A DNA stretch of 62,811 nt from assembly GCA_021647245.1 (NCBI GenBank), contig JAKIVC010000013.1:1-62811 (forward strand), in the 5' to 3' direction. This DNA comes from Gammaproteobacteria bacterium (GTDB taxonomy: Bacteria > Pseudomonadota > Gammaproteobacteria > RBG-16-57-12). The translations under genes were made by a program, and so were the position numbers. Below, one piece after another: positions 27,742 through 37,737 of this stretch (its first letter is position 1; each line of letters starts with the position of its first letter). The notes beneath the pieces were generated by a model that saw only the letters and a list, made by a program, of their open reading frames with translations, was not told where the DNA came from and searched no databases.

Positions 27742-29091
27742 ATGTCAGCACCCCTTATTCTTATTGCAGATGATGATCCCGGCATTCGTGAGGTACTGGC
27801 CTTTCAGTTGGAAGATGCGGGCTACCAGGTCCTACAAGCGTGCCATGGTGCCGAAGCGTTTAAAATCTACCAAGAGCAACAGCCTGACCTGCTACTCACC
27901 GACCTGCGAATGCCAATACAAGATGGCCATGCACTGCTGCAATCGGTACTCGAAATTGACCCCTTTGCCACGGTTATTGTCATGACGGCCTACGCCAGCG
28001 TAGAAGCCGCTGTTGATATTATGAAAACCGGCGCTTTTGATTTTTTGGTAAAACCATTCAAGGAGGAGGAGGTACTCTCCATTCTGGAGCGCGGCATTCA
28101 GGTCGCCAAACTAAAAGGGGAGAACAAGCGCCTGCGGAAAGCACTCCAGGCGACTCAGGACGGAGAGCTACAGAGTCGCTCTGATAAAATGCAACTGGTC
28201 TATCAACAGGCACACAGCATTGCCGATACAGATGCCAATGTCTTGATCAACGGGGAGACCGGCACCGGCAAAGAGCATCTTGCACAAAGCATTCACCGCC
28301 ATTCACATCGTGCAGGCAGTGCTTGGATAGTGGTTAATTGTGGCGCACTACCCGAACAACTGGTGGAGGCAGAGCTGTTTGGGCATACCAAAGGGGCTTT
28401 TACCGGCGCAAGCCAAGCGCGGGATGGGCGCATTGCGGCGGCTGATAATGGCACGCTACTGCTTGATGAAATTGGTGACCTGCCTCTCAGTGCACAAGTG
28501 AAACTGCTGCGTTTTCTACAGGAGGGAGAGATTCAAGCCATTGGAGCCGATGCCCCACGCCATGTCGATGTACGGGTTATTGCCGCAACCCACAAAGATC
28601 TGCACGCGATGATGAAGGAGGGGTCATTCAGGGAGGATCTCTACTACCGCCTCAGCGTTATCACCTTGCATCTGCCCGCCCTGCGCGAACGCAGAGAAGA
28701 CATTATGCCGCTGGCCAATATGTTTCTCGAACAGTCTGCCGCCAGCCACAACCGGCAGCCCGCATCATTCACCCCCGCAGGTGCCAAACTGATTGAAAAC
28801 TTTGGCTGGCCAGGTAATGTACGCCAACTGAAAAACCTCTGTGAACGCTGGGTGCTGCTCTACGCAAACAAAGAGCTAAACTCCGAGACGCTACAAGCCG
28901 ATCTCAGCAGTAACACGCAATCAAGCAGCTGGGAGCTACCCCCTGAAGGGGTTAATTTGGCCGAACTGGAGCGTCAATTAATTGAGCAGGCACTCGCCCG
29001 AACACAAGGCAACAAGAGCCAGGCAGCACGGCTATTGGGGATTAGCCGGCACACCCTCGATTACCGCCTAGAAAAATACAAAATAAAATAG
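27742..29091 (+). CDS. sigma-54-dependent response regulator (NtrC class)
   Basis: The partner of the preceding kinase, 449 residues. A receiver domain carries Asp54 (TDLRMPIQDG), an AAA+ domain carries Walker A GETGTGKE (171-178) and the canonical GAFTGA loop (218-223), and a C-terminal Fis-type helix-turn-helix reads GNKSQAARLLGISRHTLDYRL. It should activate sigma-54 promoters. The PEP-CTERM gene promoter at 37815 is a sigma-54 site in this window without an assigned activator, but a link is speculative. A repeat copy begins 4 bp after the stop. Confidence 0.92.
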   Translation: MSAPLILIADDDPGIREVLAFQLEDAGYQVLQACHGAEAFKIYQEQQPDLLLTDLRMPIQDGHALLQSVLEIDPFATVIVMTAYASVEAAVDIMKTGAFDFLVKPFKEEEVLSILERGIQVAKLKGENKRLRKALQATQDGELQSRSDKMQLVYQQAHSIADTDANVLINGETGTGKEHLAQSIHRHSHRAGSAWIVVNCGALPEQLVEAELFGHTKGAFTGASQARDGRIAAADNGTLLLDEIGDLPLSAQVKLLRFLQEGEIQAIGADAPRHVDVRVIAATHKDLHAMMKEGSFREDLYYRLSVITLHLPALRERREDIMPLANMFLEQSAASHNRQPASFTPAGAKLIENFGWPGNVRQLKNLCERWVLLYANKELNSETLQADLSSNTQSSSWELPPEGVNLAELERQLIEQALARTQGNKSQAARLLGISRHTLDYRLEKYKIK

Positions 29092-29095
29092 CCGA

Positions 29096-29239
29096 GTCAC
29101 TATTCAGCGTGTTTAGATTTTTTCCTAAAATCGAGGCATTTTCGCACGAAAAGAGGGCGCATATGGAGGTATGTGACCGAATTGAGTACGAAAATAACCA
29201 AGAGATGAGGCAAAAGATCAATACGCTGAGTCGTTACGC
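29096..29239. repeat. dispersed repeat, long copy (B)
   Basis: A 144-bp segment related to 1319-1390. It shares the first 20 bases exactly and about 30 more approximately. It then carries about 71 bp absent from copy A, and ends with GATCAATACGCTGA and TACG matching copy A. It starts 4 bp after the response-regulator stop and runs up to the haem-motif lipoprotein gene. Confidence 0.7.
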
Positions 29240-29282
29240 AGCCGATACAGCGGGGAGTATTCCCTGGAGGAGTGATAGATGA
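29163..29282 (+). CDS. possible 39-residue leader or small protein
   Basis: An ATG at 29163 with AGAGGG just upstream opens a frame of 39 codons (MEVCDRIEYENNQEMRQK...). Its TGA overlaps the ATG of the following lipoprotein gene (ATGA), which would couple their translation. Most of the frame lies inside repeat copy B, and the product is unfamiliar, so it may be a chance frame or the remnant of an element's coding sequence. Confidence 0.3.
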   Translation: MEVCDRIEYENNQEMRQKINTLSRYAADTAGSIPWRSDR

Positions 29283-29590
29283 AAAGGGTAGTTACACTTG
29301 CAATAATGGCCACGATGGTTACGGCGTGCAGCTTCAGGCCGCCACCGCCTTCCACCCTCTCAGATGAATTTTCATTTTATCAGACACGCTGCGGCAGCTG
29401 TCATGAACCGGTCGCACCTGAGCTGCACTATAATTATCAATGGGAGCGCCTACTCACCTTAATCGAGCGAGCGCTGGATAAAGATCATCAAAAGATGCAA
29501 CCACAACTCACAACTCAGGATAAAACACGCCTTTTAAAGTACCTAAAAACATATTCGCTCACAGATGTAGCGGATACACCTAAACTGTAA
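29279..29590 (+). CDS. lipoprotein with a c-type haem motif
   Basis: A 103-residue protein with a short signal peptide and lipobox MVTAC, giving lipidated Cys17. A proline-rich spacer and a single CGSCH haem-attachment motif (C38, C41, H42) follow. A Met at KMQP near residue 75 could be the sixth haem ligand. The size and the C-terminal helix (TRLLKYLKTYS) fit a small monohaem cytochrome anchored to the outer or inner membrane facing the periplasm. A strong GGAGG ribosome site lies at 29266-29270. It is downstream of the two-component pair and convergent with secA. Its redox partner is unknown. Confidence 0.78.
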   Translation: MKRVVTLAIMATMVTACSFRPPPPSTLSDEFSFYQTRCGSCHEPVAPELHYNYQWERLLTLIERALDKDHQKMQPQLTTQDKTRLLKYLKTYSLTDVADTPKL

Positions 29591-29629
29591 GTAAAACCTG
29601 AAGACCCTACCGTTGCGTTGCTTAGCCGA

Positions 29630-32377
29630 CTAATTCAGCTCACCATGGCAACGTTTATATTTTTTCCCTGAACCACAGGGGCAAGGGTCATTTCGACCCA
29701 CTTTTTGGCCTTCGCGCACATAGGGCTGAGCCTCTTCAACGCGCTTTTCTGGCTTGGCAAAAGCAGCAGAACCGGCCTCTTCTGCCTGGCTCTGCATCGC
29801 CGTTACCTGGTCGTGCTTATACTCGACCTCATCACGCTGCCTGCGCTCTTGTTCAACCCGCTCCACATCCTCATTCGATAAGAACTTAACGCGACTGAGT
29901 ACCTTGATAACATCCAGCTGAATATTCTCCAGCAGTGAGCTAAAGAGTGCAAACGCCTCACGCTTATACTCTTGTTTCGGATTTTTCGCCGCATAGCTAC
30001 GCAACCCGATACCTTGGCGAAGATAGTCCATTGCCGCCAGGTGCTCCTTCCAAAGGTGATCCAACACATTCAGCATCACCTCTTTTTCGAAGCGACGCAT
30101 CACATCACTTCCCGCCTGCTCCTCTTTGTGAGCGTAAATTGTGGTCATCTCATCGACAATTTTCTCGCGTAGCGGCTCCTCATGTAGATCATCATCCTCT
30201 GCCAGCCAGTCTTGAATCGCCAGCTCAGTTGCGTACTCTTCCTTAAACACCTCCTCCAGAGCGGGGACATCCCACTGCTCTTCAAGGCTTTGCGGCGGAA
30301 TAAAGCGACTGATAACATCATTTATAACCGAGACACGCATCTCGAAAATTGTCTCAGAGATATCCTCTGCCGCCATTAGTTCATCGCGCTGTTCGTAGAT
30401 AACCTTACGCTGATCATTGGCCACATCATCATACTCAAGCAGCTGCTTGCGAATATCAAAGTTATGGCCTTCCACCTTGCGCTGAGAGTTTTCAATGGCA
30501 CGGGAGACCCAGGGATGCTCAATAGACTCACCCTCCTTCATCCCCAGCTTTTGCATCATGTTGGCTATACGGTCTGATGCAAAAATACGCATCAAATCAT
30601 CTTCCATGGAGATATAAAAACGACTGGAGCCAGGATCACCCTGCCGCCCTGAGCGACCGCGCAACTGATTATCAACACGGCGGGATTCATTCCGCTCTGT
30701 GCCTATAACGTGCAAGCCACCACTGGCAATAACCGCATCGTGGCGTTGCTGCCAATCCTGGTAGAGCTCTTCACGTTGCTGATCAGTAATATCATCACCC
30801 CGCATCTGCATCTCTACTTCAAAATTACCGCCCAACACAATATCGGTACCGCGACCTGCCATATGTGTTGCGATGGTTACTGCACCCGGGCGACCTGCCT
30901 CAGCAATGATCTGTGCTTCACGGGCATGTTGCTTAGCATTCAATACTTCATGCTTAATTCCCGCCTTGCTCAACAGTGCGTCCAGTGTCTCTGAAGCCTC
31001 TATCGACGAGCTACCAACCAGCACTGGCTGACCAGCAGATTGGCATTTTTTAATCTCTTCAACCGCCGCTTGGTATTTCTCTTCTTTTGATAAAAAGACC
31101 ACATCACCATGATCAGTACGCCGTATGGTGCGATTGGTTGGAATAACAACCACTTCCAAGCCGTAGATATCCTGAAGTTCAAACGCCTCGGTATCTGCAG
31201 TACCGGTCATACCAGAGAGTTTGCTATAAAGACGGAAGTAGTTCTGAAAGGTGATCGATGCCAGCGTTTGATTCTCTGCCTGAATAGGCAACCCCTCTTT
31301 CGCCTCAATCGCCTGATGCAACCCTTCAGACCAGCGGCGGCCAGACATGGTTCGCCCGGTAAATTCATCTACAATAATGGCCTCATTGTCACGCACAATG
31401 TAATGCACATTACGCTGATAGAGGTAGTGTGCGCGCAGGCAGGCATTCAGCTGATGAACCAGCCCGATGTTTCCAACATCATAGAGGCTTTCACCCTCGG
31501 GTAAAATTCCGGCTTCGGCCAAAAGATCTTCCGCTTTTTGGTGGCCCAGCTCTGTCAGAAAAATCTGACGGCTTTTTTCATCAACCGTGAAATCTTTGAT
31601 ATCCGCCTCATCTTCAGGCTCCTCCATCTCCTGTTTCACCAGTGATGGAATAAGGCTGTTGATTTTAACGTAGATATCCGGGCTTCCCTCAACCGGGCCA
31701 GAGATAATCAAGGGAGTACGTGCCTCATCGATGAGGATTGAGTCCACCTCATCGACTACGGCAAAACCCAAACCACGCTGCACTTTATTCTCGATAGAGA
31801 ACGCCATGTTGTCGCGCAGGTAATCAAAGCCATACTCATTATTGGTGCCGTAGGTGATATCGGCCTGGTAGGCAGCTCGTTTCTCTTCAGCACTTTGTCC
31901 CGAATAGATTACACCGGTGCTCAACCCCAGAAAGGTGTACAAGCGTCCCATCCACTCAGCATCTCGCTTGGCCAAGTAGTCATTCACGGTAACGATGTGA
32001 ACGCCTTTGCCTGTCAGTGCATTGAGGTAGACGGGAAGCGTTGCCATCAGGGTCTTACCCTCTCCGGTACGCATCTCCGATATCTTACCCTCATTGAGTA
32101 CAATGCCACCGATCAACTGCACATCAAAGTGGCGCATTTTGAAGACACGCTTGCTGGATTCACGCACCACAGCGAAGGCTTCCGGCAAGATTTGCTCAGG
32201 CGTCTCCCCCTGCTCCAGGCGAGATCTAAACTCGACACTCTTCTGGCCTAGCTCATCATCGCTTAAATCACCAACTTTGGATTCCAGCGCATTTATCTGC
32301 TCGACACGTTTTTTTAACTGTTTCAGTACGCGATCATTGCGACTACCGAAAACTTTATTGAGTATTTTACCAATCAT
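29630..32377 (-). CDS. secA: preprotein translocase ATPase SecA
   Basis: The motor of Sec-dependent protein export. It has 915 residues with all SecA regions: Walker A in MRTGEGKTL, the [15 protein letters not shown] helicase box, the preprotein cross-linking domain, the second helicase fold with [14 protein letters not shown] and [12 protein letters not shown], and the C-terminal zinc-binding tail [14 protein letters not shown] that contacts SecB and lipids. It is transcribed leftward 71 bp downstream of the M23 peptidase gene. No secM-like arrest gene is seen upstream. Confidence 0.98.
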   Translation of the reverse strand: MIGKILNKVFGSRNDRVLKQLKKRVEQINALESKVGDLSDDELGQKSVEFRSRLEQGETPEQILPEAFAVVRESSKRVFKMRHFDVQLIGGIVLNEGKISEMRTGEGKTLMATLPVYLNALTGKGVHIVTVNDYLAKRDAEWMGRLYTFLGLSTGVIYSGQSAEEKRAAYQADITYGTNNEYGFDYLRDNMAFSIENKVQRGLGFAVVDEVDSILIDEARTPLIISGPVEGSPDIYVKINSLIPSLVKQEMEEPEDEADIKDFTVDEKSRQIFLTELGHQKAEDLLAEAGILPEGESLYDVGNIGLVHQLNACLRAHYLYQRNVHYIVRDNEAIIVDEFTGRTMSGRRWSEGLHQAIEAKEGLPIQAENQTLASITFQNYFRLYSKLSGMTGTADTEAFELQDIYGLEVVVIPTNRTIRRTDHGDVVFLSKEEKYQAAVEEIKKCQSAGQPVLVGSSSIEASETLDALLSKAGIKHEVLNAKQHAREAQIIAEAGRPGAVTIATHMAGRGTDIVLGGNFEVEMQMRGDDITDQQREELYQDWQQRHDAVIASGGLHVIGTERNESRRVDNQLRGRSGRQGDPGSSRFYISMEDDLMRIFASDRIANMMQKLGMKEGESIEHPWVSRAIENSQRKVEGHNFDIRKQLLEYDDVANDQRKVIYEQRDELMAAEDISETIFEMRVSVINDVISRFIPPQSLEEQWDVPALEEVFKEEYATELAIQDWLAEDDDLHEEPLREKIVDEMTTIYAHKEEQAGSDVMRRFEKEVMLNVLDHLWKEHLAAMDYLRQGIGLRSYAAKNPKQEYKREAFALFSSLLENIQLDVIKVLSRVKFLSNEDVERVEQERRQRDEVEYKHDQVTAMQSQAEEAGSAAFAKPEKRVEEAQPYVREGQKVGRNDPCPCGSGKKYKRCHGELN

Positions 32378-32448
32378 TGAATAAAACCATTAACCGCCAC
32401 TAGAGGATGGGAACATATTAGAGCAAAAAAAAGGGGGGTTGTCAGAGA

Positions 32449-33378
32449 CTATTTGCGTGCAGTGTAAATATACTTGGCAGGATCAACAGGATTACCGTTT
32501 TGCAGCACCTCAAAATGGACATGGGGGCCAGTTGAACGCCCGGTTGAACCCATAAGTGCCAACACCTCACCCTTTTTAACAACCTGACCCACACTGACCT
32601 GCAACGATTTGTTATGTCCGTAGCGGGTCACGTAACCATTGCCGTGGTTAACTTCGACCAAATTACCGTAACCGTAGCGTTTTTCCGCAGCCGTAACCAC
32701 ACCCGCCGCCACCGAGATCACATGACTCCCCTCTCTCCCTGCAAAATCAACGCCATTATGCTGCGCCAGCTTGCCTGTAAAGGGATCAGTGCGCTCACCG
32801 AAATGAGATGAAAGCCACCCCTTGATAACAGGGCGACCCTGGGGCGAGACCTCGCCCTGGAGGCTACGACTCATCAGCAAACCTTCCAGTACATTCATCT
32901 GCTGGCTTCTATGCTCCAGCTTCAGGGATAACGCGTCTAGAGAGCGAATAAAGTCATCCACTGTAGTGTCACGCATCATTGCACCCCGTTCTGGGCCACC
33001 CTGAGCGGGAGCAACTGAGAAATCAAATTCATCTCCGTCAATCTTTGCCATCTCCGTCAAGCGCTCACCCAGCGCATCAATTCGCATGATGTGCGCTTGC
33101 AGTTGGCCTACTTTTATTGCCAACACATTGAGATTCTCTTGTGCCTTTTGCTTTTCCTCAGCCAGCGCCAACTGCTGCTGTTGTTGGCCCTGTTGCCACT
33201 CAAGCTGAATGGGGTGAAGTGTCGAAACGCTCTCCCCCTGCCCCAGCAAATACCCACCATAGAGTGCTACGAGCGGCACCATCAAGAAGGCCAGCAACCC
33301 CAAGCTCACCACATGCCATCGACGCAGACTCAATGAACCCTTCTGTCTTAAGCCTTTTGTTAGTAAAATGATATCCAT
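32449..33378 (-). CDS. M23 (LytM-type) peptidase, membrane-anchored
   Basis: A 309-residue cell-wall endopeptidase or regulator. It has one N-terminal transmembrane helix (about 23-46), then a Gln/Lys/Ala-rich coiled-coil (about 60-115) and a C-terminal LytM domain (about 190-305). The zinc-site segments are HNGVDFAGREG and TGPHVHFEV; both HxxxD and HxH are intact, so the enzyme could be active. This gene commonly precedes secA in pseudomonads and relatives. It is divergent from dciA, with 83 bp between them. Confidence 0.92.
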   Translation of the reverse strand: MDIILLTKGLRQKGSLSLRRWHVVSLGLLAFLMVPLVALYGGYLLGQGESVSTLHPIQLEWQQGQQQQQLALAEEKQKAQENLNVLAIKVGQLQAHIMRIDALGERLTEMAKIDGDEFDFSVAPAQGGPERGAMMRDTTVDDFIRSLDALSLKLEHRSQQMNVLEGLLMSRSLQGEVSPQGRPVIKGWLSSHFGERTDPFTGKLAQHNGVDFAGREGSHVISVAAGVVTAAEKRYGYGNLVEVNHGNGYVTRYGHNKSLQVSVGQVVKKGEVLALMGSTGRSTGPHVHFEVLQNGNPVDPAKYIYTARK

Positions 33379-33461
33379 AAGTAGCTACTTCATATTTTTT
33401 GACTAAAATTCTGCCATGATTTTAACTGTGTTCACCCCTAAGAGGCAACAACAGCATACAA

Positions 33462-33908
33462 ATGAGAAAATCGATCCGCCCCAAGTTAGCAACCAAAATT
33501 CTCAATAAACAAGGGGGTACCTCTCTGCAACCACTCCTTGGCTACGCTGACTATTTGCACCAGCAAAGCAAGCTGCTGCGCCAATCGCTGAGCGAACCCA
33601 TTGCCAGTCACATCGCACTTGCCAACATTCAAAATGGCGTTGCAACTATCGTGGTTGACTCATCGAGCTGGCTTGGAAAAGTAAGGTATCTGGCTCCCAT
33701 CATCCGGCAACTCTTAACCCGCCAGGGTTTGGCAATCAGCCGAGTCGAATTTAAGGCCGACCCATCCCACCACCTAACACGCAAAATAAAACCACAGCCC
33801 GCTGTGATGTCTGCGGCAACGGGGAAGCTACTACACAGCTTCGCAGAGAGCGTCAACAACCCAGCGCTGCAAACGGCGCTACTGCGCCTATCCAAACATG
33901 GAAAATAA
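33462..33908 (+). CDS. dciA: DciA-type replicative helicase loader (DUF721)
   Basis: DciA is the ancestral loader of the DnaB helicase in bacteria lacking DnaC. The 148 residues contain the DUF721 core with LANIQNGVATIVVDSSSWLGKVRYLAPIIRQLL, which forms the KH-like fold, after a basic N-terminus. It replaces DnaC functionally in this lineage. It lies divergent from the M23 gene and close to secA, its frequent neighbour. Confidence 0.88.
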   Translation: MRKSIRPKLATKILNKQGGTSLQPLLGYADYLHQQSKLLRQSLSEPIASHIALANIQNGVATIVVDSSSWLGKVRYLAPIIRQLLTRQGLAISRVEFKADPSHHLTRKIKPQPAVMSAATGKLLHSFAESVNNPALQTALLRLSKHGK

Positions 33909-34070
33909 CACCCTTCTGTAGCGTCCATTCCGAAAAAATCCTGAACAGCTCACCCCACCCCACACACCAAACAGAGGGGTGCCACACACAATGAGCTCTG
34001 CCGTAGCCTTGCAATTACAGCATGTGTCACACAGACTCAAAGGGTGGGTAGCTAAGAGAGTAGATTGCGA

Positions 34071-35393
34071 ATGTGGAGCGACAAACATTACAAGCGTTTC
34101 CTAGCATGGCTTTGGCAACCAGAAATTGAGCCGCTACCCACTGCCAAAGCGGGTGTGATTCGAGCACTCCGCGTCGCCTACCAGGTAATAAATGAGCTTC
34201 ACAGTGGGCTGTTAAATCTGCGCGCCATGAGCTTGGTTTATACCACGCTGCTGTCACTGGTACCTCTACTGGCTGTGAGTTTTTCACTACTCAAAGGCTT
34301 TGGCGTACATAACCAGCTGGAGCCACTGCTGATTAACCTGCTGGCACCGCTGGGCCCACAAGGGGAGCTAATCAGCAGTCGCATCATCGAATTTGTTAAT
34401 AACACCCGAGCCATGGCGCTCGGGTCACTTGGATTGGCACTGCTGATCTTCACCGTTATTTCATTGATGAAAAAGACCGAGCAGGCGTTCAATCATACTT
34501 GGCACATCACTAAGCAACGCCCCTTTATCCAACGCTTCAGCCACTATTTAAGTGTGATTATTGTTGGGCCGGTACTGCTCTTTAGTGCCTTGGGCATAAC
34601 CGCTTCAATGCTTAGCACCACCTTGATGCAACAGCTGATCAATCAACCCGGCATTGGCTGGCTAGTGCAGCATCTCCAGCTACTACTCCCCTTTCTACTG
34701 ATTAGTGCTGCATTTACACTGATCTACCTGTTTATTCCAAATACCCGGGTAGAGGTTAAGTCGGCACTATTCGGTGGGTTAATAGCGGCCCTGTTGTGGC
34801 AAAGCTGTGGCTGGCTATTTGCCTCGTTTGTGGCAAATTCTGCCTCGCATGCCGCAATATACTCCACCTTTGCCGCGCTGATCCTCTTTATTATCTGGAT
34901 CTACCTTAGCTGGCTGATTTTACTGGTGGGAAGCTCAATCGCTTTCCACCTTCAACACCCAGTAGCTCAAGCAGAGCAAGCAAACATTGCCACCATAAGC
35001 ATCCAGGACCGCGAACAACTCGGCTTGTTGATTATACAGTTGATCAGTCAGCGCCATTATCTCCAACTCCCCGCCTATTGCAGCGAATCCATTAGCTATG
35101 AACTGGGAGTACCGATACCGCTGGTATCGGCACTGCTATCCGCACTACAGCAGTCCGGCATCATTGCTGAGTGCAGCAATGATGAGGGTGAGCACTTACT
35201 ACCCGCACGCCCTTTCGATGAGGTTATGGTAAGCGATGTTTTACGCGCATTGCGCAGTCACGGCCACGCCATTTCACTCAAGAAAAAACATTCCAGCCGC
35301 TACCCGTTGGAACTGCTTAATACCAACCCGCTGTTCGATCTCACACTAAAACAGCTGGCAGCTCAATCCAGCGACCCAAAGGGCAAGCAATAA
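34071..35393 (+). CDS. YihY/BrkB family inner-membrane protein
   Basis: A 440-residue membrane protein of the YihY family, once called ribonuclease BN; family members are now regarded as membrane proteins of unclear function. About six helices cover residues 30-300, with signatures NLRAMSLVYTTLLSLVPLLAVSFS and HAAIYSTFAALILFIIWIYLSW. The C-terminal cytoplasmic part (about 310-440) resembles a winged-helix domain found in longer members. ATG 34071 has an AAGAGAG ribosome site ten bases upstream; a TTG at 34065 is the alternative. Confidence 0.9.
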   Translation: MWSDKHYKRFLAWLWQPEIEPLPTAKAGVIRALRVAYQVINELHSGLLNLRAMSLVYTTLLSLVPLLAVSFSLLKGFGVHNQLEPLLINLLAPLGPQGELISSRIIEFVNNTRAMALGSLGLALLIFTVISLMKKTEQAFNHTWHITKQRPFIQRFSHYLSVIIVGPVLLFSALGITASMLSTTLMQQLINQPGIGWLVQHLQLLLPFLLISAAFTLIYLFIPNTRVEVKSALFGGLIAALLWQSCGWLFASFVANSASHAAIYSTFAALILFIIWIYLSWLILLVGSSIAFHLQHPVAQAEQANIATISIQDREQLGLLIIQLISQRHYLQLPAYCSESISYELGVPIPLVSALLSALQQSGIIAECSNDEGEHLLPARPFDEVMVSDVLRALRSHGHAISLKKKHSSRYPLELLNTNPLFDLTLKQLAAQSSDPKGKQ

Positions 35394-35410
35394 ATAAGGA
35401 ACATACCGCA

Positions 35411-36445
35411 ATGCTGAAGAAAATCACCCGGTGTTGGGTTCCCTGGCTGCTTATGCTGCTGTTGGTGCTCTATATGGCATTCACCCCAACAAAGGGACTT
35501 ATCGGCCCAGTGCAGCTTCCCCACGATGATGCCTTTTTACCTGATGAAAATGTGCAGTGGTGGTATTGGACCGGCCACCTTGAGAGTGAAGAGGGAATGA
35601 CATTCGGCTTTGAGGTGGTCTTTTTCACTTTCGACAGCTTTTTCATCTTCAAAGATCAATTAATTCAAGCGGCAGTCACCGACATAAATAATAATAGTTT
35701 CCACTTTGAGGAGCATGTCAGAACCCTTTCGCTACCTAAAAGAGTCCCCAACGCATTCAACCTCAGCTCTGGAGGGGACAACAAAGTAACCGCCATGGGT
35801 GGTGGTGGTAACGACACCCTGCATAGCGAGGTGGGGGATTATGTGCTGGATTTGCAGCTGAAAGCCGACAAAGAGCCGGTGATCCACTACGGCGGCGGGC
35901 CCCACCCCTATCGTTTTGGCGGCTTTACCTATTACTACTCACGGGAATCGATGAAAACAACCGGCACCATTACAATCAAAGGTAAATCCTACAAAGTCAC
36001 GGGCAGTAGCTGGTTTGATCGTCAATATGGCGAGCTCTACCAGGCAATCGAACAAGGGTGGCAGTGGTTTGCTATTGAGCTGGATGACAGCCGGCAGATC
36101 ATGCTCTACGACATCAACGGTCAACAAAATAGAGTCGAAAGCTATGCATCGGTTACCGATGCGAAGGGCAAAACCCGAAACCTAGGGCCGGACGAGTTTA
36201 CAATGACTATTCTCGACCACTGGACAAGCCCCAGCACCGGCTGTACCTATCCAAGCGGCTGGCGAGTCAAGATTGGTAGTGAGGAGTGGATTATTGAGCC
36301 ACTGGTAAAAGACCAAGAACTTCAGGCTGAGCACCACTTCTGGGTTGGCCCTAAATACTGGGAGGGTGCCAGCAGCGTAGCCAGCAGTAACGGTGACAGT
36401 AAGGGCAAAGCCTATGTCGAATTAAATGGTTACTGTAAAAAATAG
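35411..36445 (+). CDS. AttH/CrtC-type lipocalin-fold protein
   Basis: A 344-residue exported or anchored protein with one N-terminal hydrophobic segment (about 8-25). It then has the double-lipocalin fold of the AttH / carotenoid 1,2-hydratase family: DENVQWWYWTGHLESEEG, GFEVVFFTF, WFDRQYGE and WQWFAIELDD are family hallmarks. CrtC hydrates carotenoids, but most members outside carotenoid clusters have unknown roles. No carotenoid genes are nearby, and it follows yihY by only 17 bp. Hydratase activity should not be assumed. Confidence 0.8.
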   Translation: MLKKITRCWVPWLLMLLLVLYMAFTPTKGLIGPVQLPHDDAFLPDENVQWWYWTGHLESEEGMTFGFEVVFFTFDSFFIFKDQLIQAAVTDINNNSFHFEEHVRTLSLPKRVPNAFNLSSGGDNKVTAMGGGGNDTLHSEVGDYVLDLQLKADKEPVIHYGGGPHPYRFGGFTYYYSRESMKTTGTITIKGKSYKVTGSSWFDRQYGELYQAIEQGWQWFAIELDDSRQIMLYDINGQQNRVESYASVTDAKGKTRNLGPDEFTMTILDHWTSPSTGCTYPSGWRVKIGSEEWIIEPLVKDQELQAEHHFWVGPKYWEGASSVASSNGDSKGKAYVELNGYCKK

Positions 36446-36466
36446 TGAGTAGTCGCAATAAAGAGG

Positions 36467-36916
36467 TTAAGCGCCCTCTTTTATGATATCAGGCGTGTTG
36501 GTTGTCACCCAGCGCGTACCTTGCTCACCCTGCTCACTTTTCCAAAAGGGTGCGTACTGTTTTAGATCATTGATAATGCTACGGCAACCATCAAACGCGG
36601 CGCTGCGATGGGCCGACCAGACCGCCACCAGCACAATCGGCTCATCGGGGGTGATCTCACCCACCCGGTGAATCACCAGAGCATCATCCACCGAATATTG
36701 CTCCAACGCCTTCTGGCAGCTGCATTCGATCTGCTTTTCGGTCATGCCGGGGTAATATTCAAGGGTCATGGTTGAGACTTCACCCCCATCATTGAAATCC
36801 CGCATCACCCCCACAAAACTCACCACCGCGCCATAGCTACCGGCACGCAGCCCCTTTTGATATTCAACCAGAGCTGCATAGGGGTCAAAGCAGTGGGGTT
36901 TAATAACAACCGACAT
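36467..36916 (-). CDS. moaE: molybdopterin synthase catalytic subunit
   Basis: MoaE uses the thiocarboxylate of MoaD to convert cyclic pyranopterin monophosphate to molybdopterin. The protein has GAVVSFVGVMRD, LEYYPGMTEKQI, IHRVGEI and VWSAHRSAAFDGCR, with the PFWKSE motif that carries the catalytic Lys. I use the ATG at 36916 (149 residues), just after the moaD stop; a GTG at 36925 overlaps moaD. It is the last gene of leftward moaC-moaD-moaE; moaA and moaB are not in the window. Confidence 0.95.
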   Translation of the reverse strand: MSVVIKPHCFDPYAALVEYQKGLRAGSYGAVVSFVGVMRDFNDGGEVSTMTLEYYPGMTEKQIECSCQKALEQYSVDDALVIHRVGEITPDEPIVLVAVWSAHRSAAFDGCRSIINDLKQYAPFWKSEQGEQGTRWVTTNTPDIIKEGA

Positions 36917-36917
36917 A

Positions 36918-37154
36918 TTAACCACCGGTTACTGGTGGGAAAAAAGCGACTTCATCACCTTCAGCCAGCCGTGTTGCCAAGTCACAATACGCCATATTTA
37001 CCGCTACCAAGGTATTAGCTGGCAACGGTTCATTCGCAAGATAGACTCCCCACAACCCCTCTACCGTCAGTAATGACTCACTCACCTGAACTTGCTGCTC
37101 AGCACAGCCCATACGCTCGCGCATGCTGGCAAAATACTTCACATTAATCTGCAT
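36918..37154 (-). CDS. moaD: molybdopterin synthase sulfur-carrier subunit
   Basis: A ubiquitin-like sulfur carrier of 78 residues that ends in the required Gly-Gly (FFPPVTGG), where the thiocarboxylate forms. It begins [16 protein letters not shown]. The start at 37154 lies 11 bp inside the end of moaC, and the stop precedes the moaE start by one base, so the three are translationally coupled. Confidence 0.94.
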   Translation of the reverse strand: MQINVKYFASMRERMGCAEQQVQVSESLLTVEGLWGVYLANEPLPANTLVAVNMAYCDLATRLAEGDEVAFFPPVTGG

Positions 37155-37635
37155 TTTCACACTCTCGCGACCAGTCAGCCGACTTTCCGCCCGCTTTAGA
37201 GAGCAGCTTAACCCCACTAATCTCCATACCTTTATCCACAGACTTACACATATCATAGATAGTCAGCAGCGCCACCTGCACGGTATTCAGGGCCTCAATT
37301 TCTACCCCTGTCTGGCCGCTACATTTTACAGTAGCAAGACAGTGCACTGCGCCCTCACCTCGTGCCTCAAACTCTACTTTAATCCCACACAGGGCAATGG
37401 GATGGGCCAGCGGGATCAACTCAGGGGTCTTTTTGGCAGCCATAATTCCGGCAATACGAGCAATCGCTAAAACATCACCCTTTTTATGCCCTTGCTGTTG
37501 AATCATGGCAAGGGTTTTCGGCCGCATGATAATCGACCCTTCGGCAACAGCAATACGCTGGGTGACCGCCTTGGCACCGATATCCACCATATGGGCATCG
37601 CCCTGATTATTGAAGTGTGTAAGTTTTTGAGGCAT
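37144..37635 (-). CDS. moaC: cyclic pyranopterin monophosphate synthase
   Basis: MoaC acts after MoaA in the first stage of molybdenum cofactor synthesis. The 163-residue product has [46 protein letters not shown] and the C-terminal [23 protein letters not shown] segment with the active-site Lys. The frame extends 79 codons upstream without family similarity, so MPQKLTHFN at 37635 is the start. I see no molybdenum-cofactor riboswitch in the 260 bp upstream, which it shares divergently with the PEP-CTERM-like gene. Confidence 0.95.
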   Translation of the reverse strand: MPQKLTHFNNQGDAHMVDIGAKAVTQRIAVAEGSIIMRPKTLAMIQQQGHKKGDVLAIARIAGIMAAKKTPELIPLAHPIALCGIKVEFEARGEGAVHCLATVKCSGQTGVEIEALNTVQVALLTIYDMCKSVDKGMEISGVKLLSKAGGKSADWSRECENAD

Positions 37636-37737
37636 GGGGCTGTTTTCATTTAGTGAGTGTGGCAGACAGTATACAGGGTACCCCAAGGAGCTTACACAAC
37701 TTGTGGCCTTTGCACGGCTAACCAACCCATAAATACC

